Origin: Stenotrophomonas bentonitica
Lineage (GTDB): Bacteria > Pseudomonadota > Gammaproteobacteria > Xanthomonadales > Xanthomonadaceae
DNA length: 64,000 nucleotides
NCBI RefSeq assembly: GCF_002887735.1
Contig: NZ_PKQP01000002.1
Coordinates: 434,001-498,000, forward strand
Direction of reading: 5' to 3'
Within the stretch, counting starts at the first letter, position 1; each line of letters begins with the position of its first letter. The translations under genes were made by a program, and so were the position numbers. This document shows, in pieces, positions 57,223-64,000 of this stretch. A model generated the notes under the pieces. It made no database searches, had not been told where the DNA came from, and saw nothing but the letters and a program-made list of their open reading frames with translations.

Positions 57223-58584
57223 TCAGGCCGGGCCGCTGCGCGCGTGCGACACCTGCACCTGTCCGGACGGCGTCGCGGTGGCGATGGCCTCCTTCAAGGG
57301 CACCTCACCCACGCCCAGGGCCCGTTCGACCACCAGCTCGGTGCCTTGACCGTGCAACAGCGCCTGCAGCCGTCCGAACTCGCCGCACCACAGGGTTTCG
57401 ATGTCGCGGTCGCGACTGCGGTCGCGGTCGGCCGCCAGCGCCACGGCCCGAACCTGCAGACGCACACCGTCGGCCTGGCCGCCCACTTCAACGCCATAGC
57501 CGGGGGTGGCGGCTTTCTTGAGCACCACCGCGCCGCTGTCCTGCCATGCGGTGGCCATGCCTTCGCGCACCTCATAGCCGAGGCTGGCCAGACCGTCGAG
57601 TACGGCCTGGCGCCGGGAAACTGCCGCCAGCGCCTGCTGGTGGCTGGCCAGGGCGGTGTCGCACTGCTGGGCCAGCGCGGTCAGCAGCGGCAGCGCGGTG
57701 TCGGTACTGCACGCGCCCACCTGGGCCAGCAACGGCGCATGGTCAACCGGGTCCAGTGCCGCCAGCCTGCTGGCCACATCCTGCAGCCGCTCCAGCTGCA
57801 CGCGGCGCTGGGCGAACGCGGCCGAGGCGGCGGCCAGTTCCAGAACCAGGCTGTCCAGCAGCAGGTTGCGCCGCTGCGGAGCGGTTTCCTGCTCGGCGTG
57901 GTGCAGCGCCTCCAGGTAGGGCGCGGCGACTGCCGGGCCTTGCAGTACTTGCAGTTCGGCGATGTAGCGGTCCACGCGCAGCAGGCGCGCCTCGCGTCCG
58001 GGGTCGGCGGGCTGCCCGGCGGCCCAGTCGGCCAGCGTGGGGGTGGGCGCCGAGGTCTGCAATGCAGTGGCCAACGCGCGCTGGTCCTCGCTCAGTGTTG
58101 CCTGCTCCTCCGGGGGCGAAAGGAGGGCGAAGGCACGGGCCAGCACCGCCTCCGCGTCAGCACCGGGATGACCGTCGGCCAGTGCCCGTAGCGCCTGCAG
58201 CAGGCCCGCCTCTGCATCGACGGGTCGATCCTGCAGCGTTTTGAGCACGGCCGCCGCGTTGTCGCGCTGCCGCCGCTGCTGCTGGCGGCCTGCCGCAGCG
58301 CGGTCCACGGCGCGCGCCTCGCGGTCGCGGGTGTCGGCCTGCAGGAAGGCGATTTCGGCCTCGATCAGTCGCGCATACCGCGTGTTGTCGCTGTCTGCCA
58401 CCAGCGCCTGCAGCGCCTGGCGGCGTGCCATGACGGCGGCCACGGCCGATGCATCGCGCTCGCCGATCCGCTCGCACTGGGCCTGCCAGCGCGCAACCGC
58501 CTGGTCCAGCCGGTGCAGCATCGCTTCTCGCAGGGCCAGCAGTTCTTCGGCAGTCACGATACGGACGACTTTGGGACCACTCAT
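57223..58584 (-). CDS. Predicted coiled-coil protein of unknown function
   Basis: 453 residues beginning MSGPKVVRIVTAEELLALREAM. Residues about 15-150 and 190-330 are highly charged, alanine/glutamine-rich helix and likely coiled coil (for example DREARAVDRAAAGRQQQRRQ). The last 100 residues look more globular, with strands (YGVEVGGQADGVRLQVRAVAL). No catalytic motif, membrane segment or signal peptide is seen. The ATG overlaps the helicase stop by 4 bases (ATGA), so the two are made together and probably act together. I do not recognise a named family. Confidence 0.8.
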   Translation of the reverse strand: MSGPKVVRIVTAEELLALREAMLHRLDQAVARWQAQCERIGERDASAVAAVMARRQALQALVADSDNTRYARLIEAEIAFLQADTRDREARAVDRAAAGRQQQRRQRDNAAAVLKTLQDRPVDAEAGLLQALRALADGHPGADAEAVLARAFALLSPPEEQATLSEDQRALATALQTSAPTPTLADWAAGQPADPGREARLLRVDRYIAELQVLQGPAVAAPYLEALHHAEQETAPQRRNLLLDSLVLELAAASAAFAQRRVQLERLQDVASRLAALDPVDHAPLLAQVGACSTDTALPLLTALAQQCDTALASHQQALAAVSRRQAVLDGLASLGYEVREGMATAWQDSGAVVLKKAATPGYGVEVGGQADGVRLQVRAVALAADRDRSRDRDIETLWCGEFGRLQALLHGQGTELVVERALGVGEVPLKEAIATATPSGQVQVSHARSGPA

Positions 58585-61500
58585 GGCAGGGTTTCCGGTT
58601 GCGCGGGGACAGGCGGGGGCGGCACCGGGGCGGGGGCCATGGCTGCCTCGATGGCAACGCGCAGGCGTGCCCGTTCGGCCTCGCCGTCGTGGTACCAGGC
58701 ATGCGAGGACACCCGGTGGATGCCGCCGATGGCGCGACGCAGGACCGAGGGTCGCCAGATTTCCCGGGCGCGGGCATGCGCCAGCAGCGGGTGGCTGGGC
58801 GCGTCGCACTCGATGCCGATGGCGAAGTTGCCGGTGTCGGGGTGTTCGATGGCGAAGTCCAGCCCGAATGCATCGCCTTCGCTGGCGGCGGCCGCATTCC
58901 ATCCCAGCGACTGCAGGTAGGCACCGACGATCTGCGTGAACCCGTCGGCGGGCGCCGCGTGGGTGCGGTTGGCCACGCTGCGGTCGGTCTGCAGGCGATC
59001 CAACAGCCGTGCGCTGCCGTCGAACTCGCCGGCACACAGGGCCCGGGCGTACTCCAGGTAACCCTGCAGGTAGTCGCGCGGGCTGGCCGGGGCACGCTGG
59101 GTGTTGAACAGGTCGGAGATGTCGGCGATCGGCATGGAGGTGATCATCACCACCCGTTGCCGGGCGCGGGTGACGGCCACGTTGAGGCGGCGCTCGCCGC
59201 CGGTCTGGCCGAGCACGCCGAAGTTGCGCCGGAAGGTGCCCTGCGCGTTGCGGCCGAAGGTGGAGGAAAACACGATGATGTCGCGCTCGTCGCCCTGCAC
59301 GTTCTCCACGTTCTTGACGAAGACCGCCATGTCCTCGCCGTCTTCGCTGCGCTCGCGTTCCTCGGCGAATGCGGCGCGGAAGGCGGCATCCTGCCCGGCG
59401 CGCTGCTCCAGGTGTTCCTCGATCAACTCGGCCTGCTTGCGGTTGAAGGTGACCACGCCCACCGAGGGGCGCATGGCATAGGGCTGTTGCCACACCTGGG
59501 CCAGGTACTCCACCACCCGCGCCGCCTCGGCAGGGTTGCTCTGCTGCTGGTACACGCCGTCGACCTGGATCAGCTCCAGGGGCTTGATCCGCGCGATGCT
59601 GCTGCGCGGATGGCGTACCGGCACGTTGAGGCGGTTGCCGTAGAAGGCCGCATTGGAGAAGCCGATCAGTTCGCGGTACGCCGAGCGGTAGTGGATCTGC
59701 AGCGTGGTGCTGGGCAGGGCATTGCGGGCCAGCTGCAGCAGGTCCGGGCAATCCTTGATTTCGCGCCGGTTCCAGGTTTCCTCGAAGGCGTCGCGCTGCT
59801 CGGCATCGACCTCGGCATCGGGCTCGTCGCCATCGAAGACCTCTGCTTCATCGCTTTCCACCCGGCTGGAGAAGAAGGCGGTGGGCGGCATCTGCTTCTC
59901 ATCACCGCTGACGACCGTGACCCGGCCACGGAACAGCGTGGGCAGGGCGAACTCGACCGGCATCTGCGAGGCCTCGTCGTAGATCACCGTGTCGAACAGC
60001 CCCGCCTGCAGTGGCAGCACGCGGCTGGCCACGTCCGGGTTCATCAGCCAGACCGGGCGCAGGTGCATCAGGCCCAGTTCGCTGCCCAGCTCGATGAACT
60101 CGCGCAGGCGGCGCGAACGGCGCCCGGTCAGCCGGGTGACGTCTTCCCACTGCTTGCGGTTGCCTAACTGCTCCAGGTCGATGTGGGTGCCCAGCATCTG
60201 GCGGTTGAGCCGCCGCATCTGCTGGTCGGCAGCTGCCAGGCTGGCGACCTTGGCCTGGGTTTCATCCTGGCCGAACTGCAGCGCCGGGTTCGCCTGCTCC
60301 ATGCGGTGCTTCCAGCCCAGCCGTGCTTCGCGATGCAACAGGCGGCGCACGGCCGGCTCCAGCGCGTCGCTGGAAAGAGTATCCAGCTGCGGTTGCAGCT
60401 GACGCAGCAGTGCCAGCAGCTCCAGGTCTGCACCCGACAGCTGCCCGGCGCGCCCGCGGAAGGCCTGGTAGGCAGCCAGATGGGGCAGGGCATCGTGCAG
60501 GTGCTGCAGCGCCTGGGCGTTGCTCTGGTTGTGGGCGATGGCGGTGGCCAATGCGTCCGCCAGCGCCTGCTCCAGCCAGTCTGCCAGCAGTGCGAGCTGC
60601 TGCGCGCTGGCATGGCGGGCGGCATGCCGGGCGAGCGAGGCATCCAGGTCCTGCAGCAGTGCGTCCAGGTGCGCGCGGTCGCCCGCCAGGGCCGCGTCGT
60701 CGGCCTGCTGGGGGCGGGGCGACTGCGCCAGCGCCTGGGCAAGTGCCTGCACATCCAGCAGTTGGCGCCCGCTGGCGCGTGCCATCGGGCCCAGCGCGAT
60801 GCCGGTCTGTTGGCCAACCGGGTCCAGCGCCAGCTGCTGGTGCAGGCCGGCCAGTTCGGTGCGCAGCGGGCGCAGGCGCGCTTCCAGCGTCGCAGCGGCC
60901 AGCAGTGCTGCGGTGCCCGCTTCCCCCATCGCATGGGACTGCGCCTGCAGGACGCGGTTCACCCGTCGCCGGCGCAGCAGGTGAAGCGGGTTGATGCGCG
61001 CCAGCAGGCCGCGCGCGCCCAGCACGCGCGCGGCGTCGCGCTGCAGCTGCGCAAGCGTGCGCTCGTCGATGCCGGTGAGGGCCGGCGACAGCGTGCTGGA
61101 GAACGTGTCAAGGTCGAGCGCCGCCACGGCCTTCTCGATCTGCTGCAGCCGGTCCAGGGCGATGTCGCCCTGGCTTGGCTGCCCCGCGCGTGCGGTGCGG
61201 AACAGCGGCAGCCAGCGTGCCAGTCGGCTCCGTTGTGCGTCATCCAGGCCGAGCAGGGTCGCCACATGCGCCGACTTCCAGGCCTGGTGCGGCGCGGGAT
61301 CGTCCAGCTCGAACGTGGCCGGGTGCGCCAGCAGGATCGCCTGCCGGTGCTGTTCGGCCGCAGTGAACGTCTGCAGGGCGGCAACGAATGCGGCGAGGGT
61401 GTCCGCGTCGGCCGCAAAGGGGCGCAGCTGCGCCAGCGGGCTGCCCTCGTAACGGGCCGGCAGCCACAACCGGATCAAGGGCGCGCAGGCTTCTTCGCGC

Positions 61501-64000
61501 TGCACCAGGGTGGGCAGGTCCAGTGCCAGCAGGCGTTGGCGCAGGGCGGGCAGGACCAGTGGGGGCGTGCCGGCGTCCAGCGCGATCAGTTCGCCGAGCA
61601 GGCGCCGGTAGCTCAGCCCGGTGGCGTCGTCGATCTGGTGCAGGCTGTGCTGGTGGCGATCCAGTTCGCCTTCCAGTGCCTCGATCCGCGCGGCCACCTG
61701 CTGGCGCTGCTGCTGCCAGGCCGTTTGCGTGGCGCCGGCGGTGAACAGGGCGTCGAGCTGCTCGCGGATGCTGCGGATGACCGGTTCGCGGTCGCGGTTG
61801 ACGTCGTTGAGCATGACCACGCGCTGGCCCAGCCCTTCGGCGACCAGGCGCTTGTGCACCACTTCCAACGCCGCATGCTTCTGGCAGACGATCAGCAGGC
61901 TGCGTTGCCGTCCGATCGCGTCGGCCACCATGTTGACGATGGTCTGGCTCTTGCCGGTGCCAGGCGGGCCTTCGATCAACAAGCCCGGTCCCTGCCGTGC
62001 CTGCAGCACCGCCGCTTCCTGCGAGGGATCGCTGGCCACGGTGAAGTAGCGCTGCAGCTCCGGCGTGGCAGGCGGGGCAGTGCCGTCGGTGTCGGTCGGC
62101 GGTGCCAGCCGCAACGCGGTTTCAAGGCCGGTGCCGGACGGCGACAGAACCTTGAGCTGGCGCAGGTCTTCGCCGATGGCCTGGCCCATGAACGTGACAT
62201 GGAAAAGCACCGCGGCGCAGTCCAGTTCGTCCTGGTAGGGCGCCACGTCCACGCTGCTCGAGGGCAGGCCGACCAGGCTGCGCGAGCGGATCGTGGCCAG
62301 CATCCCGAAGGCATCCATCACATCGGCGGCCCGGATCGCCGAGCGTCCCAGCAGTTCGTCGGCGGTGCTGCGCCAGCGCTTGCAGGTCTCGGCACCCAGC
62401 ACGCTTTCAAGCGCAGGGTTGAGCCGTACTTCCTCGCGTTCGCCATCGAAGGCCAGCCCGACCTGGCCGCGCGTGCCCGGCTCCAGCAGCAGCGTGGCCG
62501 GCCACAGCAGCAGCGGAATGATGCGGGTGCGCGAGGTGCCGCGCGGATCGCGGCTGAGCAGGAACGGAAAACCCAGATACAGCCCATCGATGCCGGTGTC
62601 GCGCTTGTACAGCGCGCTCTGCCGTGCCAGGGCCATCAGGCGGGGTTCCAGCAGCGGGTTGCGCTGGAACGATTCGGGGTCCAGCTGCACGGCGCGCGCG
62701 TTGCGCTGCAACAGGTGATCGAGCAGCGCGGCGGCGGGTCGCCGGGCGCTATCCACGTCGTGCATGTCCACGCGTGCGGTGGTCTTGCCGATACTCATGC
62801 GCACCAGCGGGCCACGCATCACCGCGGTGACCACTTTCTTTTCGAAGAAGTCCAGGATCTGCGAGACGTACTGCTGCTTCTGCGGCTGCAGCCAGCGGCT
62901 GGCGGGCACGGCCAGCACCACCAGGGCGCGCGCCAGCGGCATGCGCCGTTCCAGCCGGAACTGCTCGGCCCAGCCATCCACCACGGGCAGGCCGGAGCGG
63001 GCGAAGCCCAGGATGCGCGCGTCCACGCTGCGATACAGCTCGGTACGCGGGTGCTGTAGCAGGGCCGCGGCTGCGTCGCTGTCGAAGGCGTCGAGACCGG
63101 CGCTGGCGGCGAGTGTGGCCGCCTCGGCAAGGATGGCCTCGGCACTGCGGAACTGGCCGATTTCCGCGCTCAGCAACACGATCAGGTCTTCTTCGGCCAC
63201 CACCCGGCGCTCGGCCAGCGACAGCAGCCCGGGATGCGCGGTGTCAGGCAGCAGGCGCTGGCGTTCCTGCCATTGCGAGGCCAGCTTGGCCCGCGAGGTG
63301 GACAGCAGGTAGACGCGCAGGGATTCCTCGACCAGGGCGATGTGCTGGTGCAGCGCGCGTTGGCGTACGCTTTCCTCGCGCCGCTTGAGCCTGCACAGCC
63401 AGTTGTCGGTCTGCAGGTGTTCCAGCAGGTCCGGCACCGAACCGCTGATCAGCCGGTAGCCCTCCAACGGGTGCTCAAGCAACCAGCCGGGTGTGACGAT
63501 GTCGCCCCGATGGATCAACGGCATTTCCGGGTTGAGCACCTTCAACGCCAGCATCAGCCGGAAATCGTCCTCGATGCCTTCGTGTCGGGCAATCTGGCGC
63601 AGCCCGGCGACACGGGTGGCAGGCAGGCCGACCTGCTCGGCCCAGGTGACGATCGCCCCGCGCAGCAGGTGGTCCAGGGCCTGGTCCCAGCCGTCGGCCT
63701 GGGCGGCGGCCAGCGCGAACACGGCGGGGCGATGATAGCGGCGCGTGCCCAGCGGCAGGCTGGCGCCATCGCCCTCATCGTGCGCGTGCTGCGCCGCCGG
63801 CGGCGCCGGCACGGCGATGCCGGCCAGCCAGTCGGCCACCTGCGGCCATTGCCAGCGCTGGTGGCGGTCGCGGGCCAGCAGCCCGCGCAGCAGCAGCGCC
63901 AGCTCCGGGTCCAGCGTTTCCGGAATCGGGACACCATTGGCCAGCACGTGGATCAGGAACGCATTGGGATGGATGCCCTCGAAGCAGGCGCCGTCGGTGA
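58581..64000 (-). CDS. Protein-kinase/UPF1-like helicase/nuclease fusion (5' end cut by window)
   Basis: About 1805 residues are visible and the frame is still open at the window end, so the N-terminus is missing. The first 60 visible residues fit the end of a protein-kinase C-lobe (DPELALLLRGLLARDRHQRW, then WPQVADWLAG). After about 600 residues of helical and mixed sequence, a superfamily 1 helicase begins with Walker A GPPGTGKSQT (near residue 675 of the visible part). A long, partly coiled-coil insert of about 600 residues follows, then DEASQMP, SGDEKQMPPT, VQGDERDIIVFS and NVAVTRARQ, the UPF1/COG1112-type motifs. The last 100 residues (GLDFAIEH, IGIECDAPSH, then HRVSSHAWYHD) resemble a PD-(D/E)XK nuclease of the MTES_1575 type. 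It probably unwinds or senses foreign nucleic acid; defence is an inference. Confidence 0.85.
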   Translation of the reverse strand, partial: TDGACFEGIHPNAFLIHVLANGVPIPETLDPELALLLRGLLARDRHQRWQWPQVADWLAGIAVPAPPAAQHAHDEGDGASLPLGTRRYHRPAVFALAAAQADGWDQALDHLLRGAIVTWAEQVGLPATRVAGLRQIARHEGIEDDFRLMLALKVLNPEMPLIHRGDIVTPGWLLEHPLEGYRLISGSVPDLLEHLQTDNWLCRLKRREESVRQRALHQHIALVEESLRVYLLSTSRAKLASQWQERQRLLPDTAHPGLLSLAERRVVAEEDLIVLLSAEIGQFRSAEAILAEAATLAASAGLDAFDSDAAAALLQHPRTELYRSVDARILGFARSGLPVVDGWAEQFRLERRMPLARALVVLAVPASRWLQPQKQQYVSQILDFFEKKVVTAVMRGPLVRMSIGKTTARVDMHDVDSARRPAAALLDHLLQRNARAVQLDPESFQRNPLLEPRLMALARQSALYKRDTGIDGLYLGFPFLLSRDPRGTSRTRIIPLLLWPATLLLEPGTRGQVGLAFDGEREEVRLNPALESVLGAETCKRWRSTADELLGRSAIRAADVMDAFGMLATIRSRSLVGLPSSSVDVAPYQDELDCAAVLFHVTFMGQAIGEDLRQLKVLSPSGTGLETALRLAPPTDTDGTAPPATPELQRYFTVASDPSQEAAVLQARQGPGLLIEGPPGTGKSQTIVNMVADAIGRQRSLLIVCQKHAALEVVHKRLVAEGLGQRVVMLNDVNRDREPVIRSIREQLDALFTAGATQTAWQQQRQQVAARIEALEGELDRHQHSLHQIDDATGLSYRRLLGELIALDAGTPPLVLPALRQRLLALDLPTLVQREEACAPLIRLWLPARYEGSPLAQLRPFAADADTLAAFVAALQTFTAAEQHRQAILLAHPATFELDDPAPHQAWKSAHVATLLGLDDAQRSRLARWLPLFRTARAGQPSQGDIALDRLQQIEKAVAALDLDTFSSTLSPALTGIDERTLAQLQRDAARVLGARGLLARINPLHLLRRRRVNRVLQAQSHAMGEAGTAALLAAATLEARLRPLRTELAGLHQQLALDPVGQQTGIALGPMARASGRQLLDVQALAQALAQSPRPQQADDAALAGDRAHLDALLQDLDASLARHAARHASAQQLALLADWLEQALADALATAIAHNQSNAQALQHLHDALPHLAAYQAFRGRAGQLSGADLELLALLRQLQPQLDTLSSDALEPAVRRLLHREARLGWKHRMEQANPALQFGQDETQAKVASLAAADQQMRRLNRQMLGTHIDLEQLGNRKQWEDVTRLTGRRSRRLREFIELGSELGLMHLRPVWLMNPDVASRVLPLQAGLFDTVIYDEASQMPVEFALPTLFRGRVTVVSGDEKQMPPTAFFSSRVESDEAEVFDGDEPDAEVDAEQRDAFEETWNRREIKDCPDLLQLARNALPSTTLQIHYRSAYRELIGFSNAAFYGNRLNVPVRHPRSSIARIKPLELIQVDGVYQQQSNPAEAARVVEYLAQVWQQPYAMRPSVGVVTFNRKQAELIEEHLEQRAGQDAAFRAAFAEERERSEDGEDMAVFVKNVENVQGDERDIIVFSSTFGRNAQGTFRRNFGVLGQTGGERRLNVAVTRARQRVVMITSMPIADISDLFNTQRAPASPRDYLQGYLEYARALCAGEFDGSARLLDRLQTDRSVANRTHAAPADGFTQIVGAYLQSLGWNAAAASEGDAFGLDFAIEHPDTGNFAIGIECDAPSHPLLAHARAREIWRPSVLRRAIGGIHRVSSHAWYHDGEAERARLRVAIEAAMAPAPVPPPPVPAQPETLP

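Noticed and set aside
57223-59751. An 842-codon minus-strand frame covering the coiled-coil gene and part of the helicase
   Set aside because: Its first 390 codons are an out-of-frame reading of the helicase; the real gene starts at 58584 with an ATGA overlap.
60183-63059. A 958-codon open frame on the plus strand opposite the helicase gene
   Set aside because: It is the antisense shadow of a high-GC gene, with low-complexity Gln/Arg/Ala-rich sequence and no domain; the minus-strand frame carries the helicase motifs.

Overview
The window is GC-rich bacterial chromosome and reads as a member of the Xanthomonadaceae, most likely Stenotrophomonas or a close relative. The main support is the diagnostic rpf (DSF quorum-sensing) block in the order prfB-lysS-rpfG-rpfC-rpfF-rpfB next to two aconitase genes. 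The second is a long flagellar/chemotaxis block (flhB-flhA-flhF-fleN-fliA-cheYZA-motCD-parCP and downstream genes). No tRNA, rRNA, CRISPR array or insertion sequence was seen, and no REP-type repeat family was noticed by eye.

Region 1 (1-5.1 kb): a truncated PAP2 lipid phosphatase, an OpgC-like membrane acyltransferase, a divergent membrane-anchored LytTR regulator, a secreted M48 metalloprotease, and prfB with a canonical programmed +1 frameshift. Region 2 (5.2-13.0 kb): lysS and the complete DSF circuit. RpfB (acyl-CoA ligase) and RpfF (DSF synthase) face the RpfC hybrid sensor kinase and the RpfG HD-GYP phosphodiesterase, and there is no rpfH. Region 3 (13.2-20.9 kb): acnA (rpfA) and acnB, with one toxin-antitoxin module on each side of acnA (Phd/zeta-kinase type at 13.2-14.3 kb, AbrB/PIN type at 17.5-18.2 kb).

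Region 4 (20.9-28.7 kb): an inducible-looking catabolic unit. A LysR-type regulator with two tandem helix-turn-helix domains is divergent from ligK-ligU-transporter-porin-ligJ-ligI. Together the four enzymes take 2-pyrone-4,6-dicarboxylate to pyruvate and oxaloacetate. The ring-cleaving dioxygenase and the CHMS dehydrogenase of the protocatechuate/gallate pathways are not here, so the unit may work on an imported polycarboxylate.

Region 5 (28.7-57.2 kb): a 28.5-kb single-strand block of motility genes. It holds cheB-cheD-cheR, three chemoreceptors with nearly identical signalling domains and the same C-terminal tether, cheW, a PilZ/YcgR brake, a second kinase operon (STAS-cheY-cheA), the polar-array placement pair parP/parC, the motCD stator, cheA-cheZ-cheY, sigma factor fliA, fleN, flhF, flhA and flhB. 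Several sequences matching the sigma-28 (FliA) promoter consensus lie between these genes, so FliA made from the locus can drive its distal parts.

Region 6 (57.2-64 kb): an accessory two-gene unit. A very large protein, cut off by the window end, joins the end of a protein-kinase domain to a UPF1-like superfamily 1 helicase and a C-terminal nuclease-like domain. It is translationally coupled to a 453-residue coiled-coil protein of unknown function. This is the best candidate in the window for a poorly described system, possibly phage defence.
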